A DNA stretch of 64,000 nt from NCBI GenBank assembly GCA_963664845.1, contig OY761615.1, positions 4,340,001 through 4,404,000 of the forward strand, in the 5' to 3' direction. The notes beneath the pieces were generated by a model. It had not been told where the DNA came from. It saw only the letters and a list, made by a program, of their open reading frames with translations, and made no database searches. This stretch comes from CAIYTF01 sp963664845 (GTDB lineage: Bacteria; Bacteroidota; Ignavibacteria; Ignavibacteriales; Ignavibacteriaceae). The position numbers were made by a program, and so were the translations under genes. Each line of letters begins with the position of its first letter. Position 1 is the first letter of the stretch. Below, piece after piece: positions 37,733-45,884 of this stretch.

Positions 37733-38101
37733 ATGAATTTTTTTCAGAGACGAAAAGTTTTGAAGGGAATCAATTATTTGGAATTGGTTCCCTTGCGTCG
37801 ATACGAACATAAAAGCAGGGAGGAGGACTTGGTAACAGTTCTCACTCCCCGTTTTGATAATCCGTTTTTACGGAAGTATTTTGTTAATCGCAGAAAAGCC
37901 ACCTTTGTTAATACCCACCTCGACGCGCTGGGCAGCGCAGTCTGGCTCAAAATTGACGGCGTTAAAAATGTTCAGCAGATCTGCGATTGTCTTTCCGAAG
38001 AGCTTGGGGATAAAATTGCGCCTTGCGAAGAACGCGTTACGCGGTATTTTACCCAGCTCTACCTAGATAAATTTATTTCATTTAAAGAAATTGAAGAATA
38101 A
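37733..38101 (+). CDS. PqqD-like protein
   Basis: A 122-residue protein whose C-terminal ~80 residues have the PqqD fold: NTHLDALGSAVWLKIDGVKNVQQICDCL followed by the helix-turn-helix-like ERVTRYFTQLYLDKFISF. PqqD proteins bind RiPP precursor peptides for radical SAM enzymes, but no such enzyme is nearby. The setting between an OPT transporter and a dipeptidase suggests that it handles short peptides, which is only an inference. Confidence 0.75.
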   Translation: MNFFQRRKVLKGINYLELVPLRRYEHKSREEDLVTVLTPRFDNPFLRKYFVNRRKATFVNTHLDALGSAVWLKIDGVKNVQQICDCLSEELGDKIAPCEERVTRYFTQLYLDKFISFKEIEE

Positions 38102-38112
38102 GGAGTTAATTC

Positions 38113-39573
38113 ATGGGAAGTGTTCTTGGGCATCTGAAGCCTGAATTGGTGTGGAATCATTTTGAGGAGATATGCAAATATCCCCGTCCTTCAAAATTTG
38201 AAGAGAAAATTGCGGCTTACGTTGAAAGCGTTGGCGTCAGAAATAACCTGAAAACGATTCGCGACAGTTTTGGAAACGTGATTATTTATAAACCGGCAAC
38301 TCCGGGAAAAGAAGACCTGAAAACGGTTACGCTGCAGGGGCACATTGATATGGTGTGCGAGAAAAACCGCGGCGTTGAACATGACTTTGATAACGATCCG
38401 CTCGATATCTATGTTGACGGCGATTGGGTGAAAGCAAAAGGAACCACTCTTGGTGCCGATAACGGTATTGGCGTGGCCGCTGCCCTTGCTGTTATTGAAG
38501 ATAAATCACTGGTCCATGGGCCGCTTGAATTCCTTTTCACCCTTGATGAGGAAACAGGACTTACCGGTGCTGCTAATCTGGACACCACGGCTCTGAAAGG
38601 TGCCATCCTTTTGAATATGGATTCGGAAGAAGAAGGAACTTTATATATCGGCTGTTCAGGCGGAAAGAATACTGAAGCACGCTTTGCCTTTTCACAGGAA
38701 GCCGTTCCTGCAAACTCAACAACATTCGAAATTAAAGTTTCCGGCCTTGTTGGTGGACACTCAGGACTCGAGATTCACACCGGGCTTGGCAATGCACTTA
38801 AAATTCTGAACCGTTTATTGTGGACTGCACAATCCAAATTTGGACTGCGCATCTCCAAAATGGAAGGTGGAAATAAACATAACGCCATTCCCCGAGAAGC
38901 CTTCGCGGTTGTCGTTGTTCCTGCCGATAAAGCGGCTGACTTTAAGAAATATGTGGTTGAGTACAATGTGACCGTCAAAAAAGAAAATGCCACAATGGAA
39001 CCCAATCTGCAGGTTGTTGCTGAAGATCATGCTTCGCCTTCCTTCGTAATTGATGCACAAACCCAAACCAGACTCCTCAATGCTCTCTATGCAGTTGCAC
39101 ACGGCGTGCTCAAGATGAGTGCCGATATCCCGGGCCTCGTTGAGACCTCGACAAATCTTGCAACCATGACCTCTGACGATAAGGAATTCTATGTTGTTAC
39201 AAGTCAGCGTAGTTCAGTTGCATCGGAAAACGAGGAAGCAGTTGAGATGGTAACGGCAACATTCCTGTTAGCCGGTGCTAAAGTAACAAACGGTGACGGC
39301 TATCCGGGATGGACACCTAATGTTCATTCAGAGATCCTTGGTTTGTTCAAGACTACGTATAAATCGCTGTTCGGCAAAGAGCCGGAAGTGAAGGCAATTC
39401 ATGCCGGATTGGAAACCGGTATCATCAGTGAAAAATATCCCAACATGGACATGATCTCTTTTGGCCCTACCATGTTTGGAGTGCATTCACCTGATGAACG
39501 GTTGAATATTCCATCGGTTATTCCGTTCTATCAATTGCTCACAACAGTTCTGGCAACAATACCGAAAAAATAA
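38113..39573 (+). CDS. pepD: Aminoacyl-histidine dipeptidase (M20 family)
   Basis: A 486-residue cytosolic di-zinc peptidase. The metal-binding motifs are LQGHIDMVCEKN (His/Asp), LGADNGIGVAAALAV (bridging Asp), DEETGLTGA (catalytic Glu pair) and NMDSEEEGTLYIG. A dimerisation domain separates halves of the catalytic domain (~residues 210-385), and HAGLETGII lies near the C-terminus. Length matches PepD. It begins 11 bp after the PqqD-like gene; RBS AAGGAG. It probably cleaves dipeptides imported by the OPT protein. Confidence 0.93.
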   Translation: MGSVLGHLKPELVWNHFEEICKYPRPSKFEEKIAAYVESVGVRNNLKTIRDSFGNVIIYKPATPGKEDLKTVTLQGHIDMVCEKNRGVEHDFDNDPLDIYVDGDWVKAKGTTLGADNGIGVAAALAVIEDKSLVHGPLEFLFTLDEETGLTGAANLDTTALKGAILLNMDSEEEGTLYIGCSGGKNTEARFAFSQEAVPANSTTFEIKVSGLVGGHSGLEIHTGLGNALKILNRLLWTAQSKFGLRISKMEGGNKHNAIPREAFAVVVVPADKAADFKKYVVEYNVTVKKENATMEPNLQVVAEDHASPSFVIDAQTQTRLLNALYAVAHGVLKMSADIPGLVETSTNLATMTSDDKEFYVVTSQRSSVASENEEAVEMVTATFLLAGAKVTNGDGYPGWTPNVHSEILGLFKTTYKSLFGKEPEVKAIHAGLETGIISEKYPNMDMISFGPTMFGVHSPDERLNIPSVIPFYQLLTTVLATIPKK

Positions 39574-39604
39574 TTTGTGCTTGTGAGCAGATTATTTTAT
39601 ACCG

Positions 39605-39651
39605 GTGGTTGCTGCGAATAAGCAGGTAACAAGTTTATTCGCGGCAGCCAC
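39605..39651. terminator. Long imperfect hairpin after pepD
   Basis: GTGGTTGCTGCGAATAA (39605-39621) pairs with TTTATTCGCGGCAGCCAC (39634-39651) with one or two mismatches. There is no T-tract, so termination is only probable. Confidence 0.5.
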
Positions 39652-39817
39652 TTTCGGGTATAAAGAACTTTCCGATACTCGATAGGCTTTCATCGGAAAC
39701 TATTTATGAAAGAAACGAATAATACTTTACAGTATGTTAGGCAAATTTGTTCTTCGACCGGAATTTTATGTATCCGGTGAATATTATCTCGAAATTAGTC
39801 ATTAAAAGTAAGAACGC

Positions 39818-41152
39818 ATGGAAAATCCTCAAACCGTAAAACCACAACCCTCCGTGTTCCTCCGTTGGTCAGCATTATTATTGATAAGCCTGGCTATGTT
39901 TGGAAATTATTATATCTACGACAGTATCAGCCCGCTTGCAGATCTGCTAAAATCCCAGCTCCATTTCAGCGATGCCAACATTGGACTGCTGCAAGCCATC
40001 TACAGCTTCCCGAACATCATCATGGTTTTGGTCGGCGGTGTTATTATAGATAAATTCGGAACCAGACGTTCGGTTGTGCTTTTTACGTTCCTGATTTTTC
40101 TGGGTGCCGTTTTTACCGCGCTGAGCGACAGTCTCTACCTGATGGCAACCGGAAGACTTATTTTCGGTTTAGGCGCGGAGTCAATGATTGTTGCAATTAC
40201 TACAATTATCGCACGTTGGTTCAAAGGAAAGGAATTGTCCTTTGCTTTTGGGCTTAACCTCACGGTTGCCCGCTTAGGTTCCTTTCTTGCCCTTAACTCA
40301 CCAACCTGGGCAAGACACCTTTATGAAAACTGGCAGGGGCCTTTGATGATAACCGTATATGCAGGAACTTTCGCGGTTTTCTGTATCATACTATATTATT
40401 TCATGGATAAGTATGCCTCAGCCAGATATGAGCTTCCCAAAGAAGGAGCTCAGGATAAAATTGAATTCGGTGAAATTTTCAAGTTCAATTCCTCTTTCTG
40501 GTTTATCTCGGCATTATGTGTCACTTTCTATTCCGCGATGTTTCCGTTCCAGACATTTGCCATTAAATTTTTTGAGGATGTTCACGGCACTACACGCGAG
40601 GTCGGCGGCAATCTTTCCAGCCTGCTAACTTTGGCTGCAATGGTGTTCACTCCCTTGTTTGGTTTGCTTGCCGACAAGATAGGGAAGCGTTCCTATCTCA
40701 TGATGTTCGGCTCTCTCCTGATTGTTCCGGTATATTTGATAATGGCCTATAAAATTGACCTTGCAAGTCCGCTTGGTATTCACGGCGCTTTAAATCTCAA
40801 TTCGGACTTCTTTGACGTCCATTCAAGCATACCCGCCTATATTATGGTTCCCATGGCAATGATGGGTATTGCTTTTTCGTTGGTGCCCGCAGTTATGTGG
40901 CCTTACGTGGCATTGGTGGTCCCGGAGAAAAAGCTGGGAACGGCATATGGGTTAATGACGATGATCCAAAATATTGGTCTGTTTGGCTTTAACCTTCTTA
41001 TTGGCTGGGCTAACGACATATCCGGTGCAGGCGCAGGTAATCCGGGTGGTTATCAGCTTGGTATGTGGATATTCTCTTGTCTGGGCTTTGCCGGCCTGGT
41101 GTTCTCTTTCTTCCTCAAGCGAAGCGAGAGAGCACTTTCAGTTGAATTATAA
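39818..41152 (+). CDS. Major facilitator superfamily transporter
   Basis: A 444-residue 12-helix membrane protein. The loop between helices 2 and 3 has GGVIIDKFGTRRSVVLF (the conserved G-x-x-x-D-K/R-x-G-R/K-R motif), and the middle loop GLLADKIGKRSYLM repeats it in the second half. It resembles oligosaccharide/peptide-type MFS members (nitrate-like), but the substrate is unknown. Its promoter lies in the 244-bp gap before it. Confidence 0.87.
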   Translation: MENPQTVKPQPSVFLRWSALLLISLAMFGNYYIYDSISPLADLLKSQLHFSDANIGLLQAIYSFPNIIMVLVGGVIIDKFGTRRSVVLFTFLIFLGAVFTALSDSLYLMATGRLIFGLGAESMIVAITTIIARWFKGKELSFAFGLNLTVARLGSFLALNSPTWARHLYENWQGPLMITVYAGTFAVFCIILYYFMDKYASARYELPKEGAQDKIEFGEIFKFNSSFWFISALCVTFYSAMFPFQTFAIKFFEDVHGTTREVGGNLSSLLTLAAMVFTPLFGLLADKIGKRSYLMMFGSLLIVPVYLIMAYKIDLASPLGIHGALNLNSDFFDVHSSIPAYIMVPMAMMGIAFSLVPAVMWPYVALVVPEKKLGTAYGLMTMIQNIGLFGFNLLIGWANDISGAGAGNPGGYQLGMWIFSCLGFAGLVFSFFLKRSERALSVEL

Positions 41153-41236
41153 GCAGCTTTACTGTATTTTACTCCTTTCGGAAAATCCGGAGGAGTCATG
41201 AAACCGATACTGGCATTTTGATAGAGTGAATTGAGC

Positions 41237-41986
41237 ATGTTGCTGAGAAAAATATTCTTTTTGTTTCTTCTGGTAACGTCTGTGCATGCACAGGAAATGG
41301 GTTTTGGCTGCCTTGGTCTTGTGGGCGGTTTTGTTGGCTATGGGATCCAACAGTATCAACCCGGCGGCATCAATGCCTATATTCTGGATCTCAATGAAGT
41401 CTATAAAGGTTCAATGGTCACTGAGCTTTCCAAGTTTCACCAGATGCAGGGGTATCGGCTTGGGCTGAATATTTATAAAAAGGACTTCAGCGGTTTTATT
41501 GTCTCTTTTAAAACCTCATACCAGGCATTGTCAGAGAAGCAGGAAGTTACCATCCAACAAGGCAGTTCTGTGCCTACCATTAATACCTATGAAACACGAT
41601 TGAAAAGTTACAGCGTAGGGACGGATGTTGGAATGCAAATCACCAAATCATTTCAATGGAAAGTGGTGGATGCCTGGGTTTCATATAATACCATTCAATT
41701 CAGTACCCAGACTAATTCTGTATACGGCATTATCGAGTCCAATACCTACAAGACGCCTGAAAAACAGTTCGGGTATTCACTGGGGACGGGTTTCATTTAC
41801 TACCTGATTGAAAAATATGTCAGTCTGGAAGGCTCTGTAGGCATCACGACGTTGCATGCCAATACGCTACAGGACGAATCCGGTAAATCCCTCCAGCTTA
41901 TCAGTAATAACAAAGAAGTTACGCATGCCATACAAAGCGGTGGTCTTGCCGCCTCGTTTCAATTAAATCTTAGTTTCCCACTTTGA
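41237..41986 (+). CDS. Exported protein, probable outer-membrane beta-barrel
   Basis: A 249-residue protein with a clear signal peptide (MLLRKIFFLFLLVTSVHA, cleavage before QE). The rest has alternating strands with Gly and Tyr and ends in LAASFQLNLSFPL, a hydrophobic C-terminus typical of barrel proteins. No domain was recognised. The ATG at 41237 is preferred over a TTG at 41231. The M29 peptidase gene starts 9 bp after the stop, so the two are probably co-transcribed. Confidence 0.7.
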   Translation: MLLRKIFFLFLLVTSVHAQEMGFGCLGLVGGFVGYGIQQYQPGGINAYILDLNEVYKGSMVTELSKFHQMQGYRLGLNIYKKDFSGFIVSFKTSYQALSEKQEVTIQQGSSVPTINTYETRLKSYSVGTDVGMQITKSFQWKVVDAWVSYNTIQFSTQTNSVYGIIESNTYKTPEKQFGYSLGTGFIYYLIEKYVSLEGSVGITTLHANTLQDESGKSLQLISNNKEVTHAIQSGGLAASFQLNLSFPL

Positions 41987-41994
41987 GGTACATC

Positions 41995-42981
41995 ATGAAA
42001 AGCACACCTATAGACAAAGCAGCCCGCATAGCAATTGTCGATTGCATGGGAGCCAAACACGATGAAAAATTGCTGATTGTGAGCGATGAAGGTAAAAGGG
42101 AGATTGGGCTGATCATTTTTGAAAATGCCAAACAACTGGGATATAGTGCCCTGTATTGCGAAATGCCGTTGAATGAGCGGGACGGACAGGAACCACCCGA
42201 TGAAGTGGCTTCCCTCATGCAACTGTTCGATGTAATCTTTTGCCCCACCTCAACCTCGCTTACCCATACAACGGCAAGGCGAAATGCTTCGCTCAACGGC
42301 GCAAGGGTAGCAACTTTCCCGGGTATTACCAAAGAAGTGATGATCCGGGGTCTTAATGCCGACTATCAGAAAATTGAGGCCTTGTCAAATGAACTCAAAG
42401 ATATTTTGGAGAATGGCGAGAACGTAAGAGTGACAGCGCCAAACGGTACTGATATCTCGTTTTCAATCCGTGGAAGAGCTGCCTATGCTTCTAAAGGGCT
42501 GTTTCATGCAAAAGGTGAAAGTGGCAATCTGCCTACCGGCGAAACCTATTGTGCACCAATTGAAGGATCTGCAAATGGCGTGTTTATTGTTGACGGGTCA
42601 ATGGCGGGTCTGGGGTTAGTTAAGAGTGCAAATATCCGGATCGAAGTGGAAGGCGGCTATGCAGTGCGCATAACCGGTGGTGCTCAGGCAAAGAAGCTGG
42701 ATAAAATTCTGCACGATGTGGATTCGCCTGATGCATTTAATATTGCAGAGTTTGGTATTGGAACAAACGATAAGGCAAAGCTCAGCGGTGTTCTCCTCGA
42801 GGATGAAAAAGTTATGGGCACTATCCATATTGCCCTGGGAAACAATAAGTCCATGGGCGGGCACGTTGATGTTCCTGTGCATCTGGATGGCGTGGTGAAG
42901 AGTCCTACTGTTTGGCTGGACGACAAAGTATTGATGAAAGATGGTAAACTGCAGCTGGCGAAATTCAGGCAACCGATTTAG
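41995..42981 (+). CDS. M29-type aminopeptidase
   Basis: A 328-residue metalloaminopeptidase of the thermophilic AmpS/PepS kind. The visible metal-site segments are ...PIEGSANGVFIVDGS (Glu), NIAEFGIGTNDKAK (Glu), GTIHIALGNNKSMGGH (His) and PVHLDGVVK (His, Asp), in the family order. The protein is shorter than the ~410-residue AmpS because the N-terminal domain is reduced. It releases N-terminal residues from peptides. The ATG at 41995 has GAGG six bases upstream. Convergent with the lytR-like gene; a long hairpin separates them. Confidence 0.85.
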   Translation: MKSTPIDKAARIAIVDCMGAKHDEKLLIVSDEGKREIGLIIFENAKQLGYSALYCEMPLNERDGQEPPDEVASLMQLFDVIFCPTSTSLTHTTARRNASLNGARVATFPGITKEVMIRGLNADYQKIEALSNELKDILENGENVRVTAPNGTDISFSIRGRAAYASKGLFHAKGESGNLPTGETYCAPIEGSANGVFIVDGSMAGLGLVKSANIRIEVEGGYAVRITGGAQAKKLDKILHDVDSPDAFNIAEFGIGTNDKAKLSGVLLEDEKVMGTIHIALGNNKSMGGHVDVPVHLDGVVKSPTVWLDDKVLMKDGKLQLAKFRQPI

Positions 42982-42983
42982 GG

Positions 42984-43028
42984 TGTTTGTTGCAACTCGA
43001 ACCGGCAGTTCGATCTGCAACACAAACG
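42984..43028. terminator. Bidirectional hairpin between convergent genes
   Basis: TGTTTGTTGCA near 42984 pairs with TGCAACACAAAC ending near 43028, with an inner CGAAC/GTTCG stem. It lies between the M29 peptidase and the LytTR regulator, which converge here. Confidence 0.65.
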
Positions 43029-43030
43029 TA

Positions 43031-43777
43031 TTACGCCAATATCTTCGACAAATTCTGATACCCTGATTTACTCACCTCAAGCGACTGACCGTTAATGAGT
43101 TTTACCCGGTATGTCTCCTTTTCGAATAATTCTATTTCTTTGATATATTTAACGTTGACCAGGTATGACCGGTGTATCCTGATAAATTGTTCAGGCGGAA
43201 GTCGTTCTTCTATTGCTTTCATGGTTTGTTTTTTCAGGAATTTGGCAGTCTCAGTTTTTATCTGAATGTAATCATCCTGCGCCTCTATATAGACGATATC
43301 CTGTAATTGAAGAATATGGATCTTTGAGCCATCCTTCACCGGCAGACGGTCAAGTATTTTCTTCTCAGATTCAACATATGTTTTCAGGTTCTCAATTTGA
43401 GTCTGCAATGTTTGACGGTTTTGTGAAAGGAATTTTTCCAGTGCCTGGTTGAAGCGGGCTTGCGAAAATGGTTTAAGCAGATAGTCAATGGCATTTGCCT
43501 CGAATGCCTGCACGGCATACTGATCATACGCCGTGGTGAAAATTACACTCACCGGTTTATCCAGAAGTTCAAGCAATTCAAACCCGGTGATCTTGGGCAT
43601 CTGAATATCCAAAAAAATAATATCCGGTTCGTTCTCCTGGATCAATTTAAGGCCCTGGAATCCGTTGGAAGCCTCTCCCAACAGTTGGAACCCGGGAAAC
43701 TCAGCAAGGTATTTCCTCACTATCCGGCGCCCTAGTTCCTCGTCATCAATAATCAAAACTTTGAAAGTTTCTGCCAT
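43031..43777 (-). CDS. LytTR-family response regulator
   Basis: About 248 residues: a receiver domain (KVLIIDDEELGRRIV at the acid pocket, FLDIQMPKITGFELL with the phosphorylated Asp, VIFTTAYDQYAVQAF, YLLKPF) and a C-terminal LytTR DNA-binding domain (IHILQLQDIVYIEAQDDYI ... RIHRSYLVNVKYI). It binds direct-repeat operators. The ATG at 43777 is used; a GTG at 43783 overlapping the kinase stop is the alternative. Last gene of the LiaF-like/kinase/regulator operon. Confidence 0.93.
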   Translation of the reverse strand: MAETFKVLIIDDEELGRRIVRKYLAEFPGFQLLGEASNGFQGLKLIQENEPDIIFLDIQMPKITGFELLELLDKPVSVIFTTAYDQYAVQAFEANAIDYLLKPFSQARFNQALEKFLSQNRQTLQTQIENLKTYVESEKKILDRLPVKDGSKIHILQLQDIVYIEAQDDYIQIKTETAKFLKKQTMKAIEERLPPEQFIRIHRSYLVNVKYIKEIELFEKETYRVKLINGQSLEVSKSGYQNLSKILA

Positions 43778-43782
43778 ATTCA

Positions 43783-44943
43783 CTAATTATTATCCAAAGG
43801 TAATGCTAATATAACGCGAAACTTTGAATTCTCTTTAGTGATCTTCAGCAAATCACTTCTTCCGTAAAGCAGAGCGAGCCTGCTTTTAATATTTGACAAC
43901 CCGACGCCGTTTCCTTTTTGCTTCCGCTGTGAGCAATCATCCTCGAAATCGTTTTCCACCGTAAGTATAAGAAAGTTATCGGATTTGGCCGCGATCATGT
44001 GTATGGAAATGGCTTCAAGCGCTTCATAAACACCATACTTAATTGCATTCTCCAACAGTGGCTGCATTATCATATTGGGAACTGGGCTCTCGAGCAGGGA
44101 CTCATCAATAGTCTCGGTATACGTGAATTTGTCCCCGAAACGGATTTTCTCAATTTGAGCATACAGATTCAACTGACGGATCTCTTCCCTCAGGGGAACG
44201 GTTTGCCGCAAATTGGTTGAGAGTGTCGACCGAAGGAAGTCCGCGAGCATAATAGTCATTTCCCTTGCGTTTTCGGGATCTATTGAAGTGAGAGCCGCTA
44301 TAGAATTAAGGCTGTTGAAAATAAAATGCGGGTTGATCTGAAATTTCAGTGTTTTAAGTTCAGCTTCCGTAAGAAGGTTTTTGAGCTCGGTCTCATGCTT
44401 GGTCTTTTCAAGCAGTTTGTCATAATACAGCAGCAGGTAAACAAATATCTGAATGACCAGATAGATCAACACGCCGATAATAAGGCGCCAGATAACTGTA
44501 CCATTATAGAAATTGGCTTCCTCTGGTCGGATAAAAGATTTTATGAAAACGTAATAATGAAAGCTGGTCCAGATGCCTGAAATCAGGATTGCTCCTGAAA
44601 GGTGGGTAAAAGCAAAAGAGCCAATATTTGACTTGTTGAATTCAATGAATTTGGATGAGTAGGGTAGGGCATAGATCAACGCCGCAAACAGCGAAGCTGT
44701 TAAAAAGGCATCGATCAAAGCCGTCTGGACGGACAGATTTACTGCCACCAGAAGGTACATCGCGTACATAATGAACACGAGAACACTTATAAGCAACGCG
44801 CTCCATAACCGTGATATTCTCTGGATAGACCAGGCTGGTGCGAACGTTGCTGTTGAACTGATATTGTTTGCAGTTTGTTCAACTGGTAATGAGTTTTCCA
44901 CTATATTGGTGCTTTCCTGTAGATTAATGGAATTTAACTTCAC
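43783..44943 (-). CDS. LytS-type sensor histidine kinase
   Basis: A 386-residue membrane kinase with four transmembrane helices in residues ~45-185 and then a His_kinase domain whose phospho-acceptor is LKFQINPHFIFNSLNSIAAL. The HATPase domain carries MQPLLENAIKYG and GNGVGLSNIKSRL. It lies between a LiaF-like membrane protein (20-bp overlap) and the LytTR regulator (overlapping stop/start). Together they resemble envelope-stress sensing modules. Confidence 0.92.
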   Translation of the reverse strand: MKLNSINLQESTNIVENSLPVEQTANNISSTATFAPAWSIQRISRLWSALLISVLVFIMYAMYLLVAVNLSVQTALIDAFLTASLFAALIYALPYSSKFIEFNKSNIGSFAFTHLSGAILISGIWTSFHYYVFIKSFIRPEEANFYNGTVIWRLIIGVLIYLVIQIFVYLLLYYDKLLEKTKHETELKNLLTEAELKTLKFQINPHFIFNSLNSIAALTSIDPENAREMTIMLADFLRSTLSTNLRQTVPLREEIRQLNLYAQIEKIRFGDKFTYTETIDESLLESPVPNMIMQPLLENAIKYGVYEALEAISIHMIAAKSDNFLILTVENDFEDDCSQRKQKGNGVGLSNIKSRLALLYGRSDLLKITKENSKFRVILALPLDNN

Positions 44944-45652
44944 CGCCGCCGAATATCACGGTACCTTTTATTCTAAGTGTGCTTGTCTGATCCAAAACAA
45001 GGTTGGGATCCCTTCTCCATTTATTTGAGAAACCGCCAAAAATTGGGGTTACGTCAATCACCACTTTCCAGTTGGACGGAACGATAACTTCAACGCCGCC
45101 AAAAATTGCCACAATGTCAATAACCTGTTCTCCGGGCGCAAGCTTGCATTCGGTCAAATCCAGTTTGCTGCCTCCAAAAACAGCAGTAACCGAGCCACCC
45201 TGGAAGTTTTGGGAGTGAAAGTAACGTTCTCCTCCTCCGAATATTGCTACTTCTTCAATATGGTCATCAGAAACCGTTTCATTTTTAACGAACGGATCAA
45301 ACTTGTTTTTGTATTGCTTATAATTCCGGTATTCACGGTTCCTGAAGATGATATAAACGCCAAACAGGATCAGGATAAGTGGGAAGTTAACATGACCGGT
45401 TATGGGAATACCAATAACCCTGAGTGCTATGATGAATCCTCCGAGAGCAAACATTATTGAACCAAGAATTTTGTTCCTGTTATTGAGCATGAGCACCAGC
45501 CCAATCAGCAAAAGGGCACCGGGGAATGAAAACACGAGATGGACGATATTTTCCTGAAGAAAACCAAGATTTTCCAGTAAAAAAACCATGCCAAAAACAA
45601 TCAGGACAAGTCCAAGAATGTTTCTGGGCGAGTAATGTGATTTTGAATCCAT
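44924..45652 (-). CDS. LiaF-like membrane protein
   Basis: About 242 residues: four hydrophobic helices in the first ~110 residues (NILGLVLIVFGMVFLLENLGFL, then LVFSFPGALLLIGLVLML and two more) and a C-terminal beta-helical domain with repeated AIFGG, AVFGGSKLDL, AIFGGVEVIVP and VIFGGGEVK. This is the LiaF/YvqF cell-wall-stress architecture, in which LiaF inhibits a sensor kinase. The ATG at 45652 fits the family start; a longer frame to 45778 covers only non-coding leader. It is transcribed first, with kinase and regulator. Confidence 0.87.
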   Translation of the reverse strand: MDSKSHYSPRNILGLVLIVFGMVFLLENLGFLQENIVHLVFSFPGALLLIGLVLMLNNRNKILGSIMFALGGFIIALRVIGIPITGHVNFPLILILFGVYIIFRNREYRNYKQYKNKFDPFVKNETVSDDHIEEVAIFGGGERYFHSQNFQGGSVTAVFGGSKLDLTECKLAPGEQVIDIVAIFGGVEVIVPSNWKVVIDVTPIFGGFSNKWRRDPNLVLDQTSTLRIKGTVIFGGGEVKFH

Positions 45653-45806
45653 ATTTATATCCTTTTTCAGATTTTTGCAGTATTTATGCATAAAGTTATG
45701 ATTTGGCGCCAAATTGTGGAACAACAAATCGGTAAATAGCGGGAATTCGTCGGTAAAAATAGTTTGCGAAATCTGCAAGAAATATTTTAGTAAAAAGAAA
45801 AAAATT

Positions 45807-45814
45807 TATTTTTG
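45807..45814 (+). promoter_or_regulatory. Putative Bacteroidota-type -7 box for nrdJ
   Basis: TATTTTTG matches TAnnTTTG and lies 70 bp before the nrdJ start. A TTTTAG at 45785-45790 is a weak -33 candidate. No cobalamin riboswitch was recognised in the 107 bp between this region and the divergent gene's leader. Confidence 0.35.
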
Positions 45815-45884
45815 CAATTACCGAAGTAATTAATAGTTTCGTACTCAAGTTAACGATCCAACCACAATACTATTTTTATATTCG

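Noticed and set aside
45780..45884. Cobalamin riboswitch before nrdJ
   Set aside because: The leader is too short, and I see no B12-box-like sequence.
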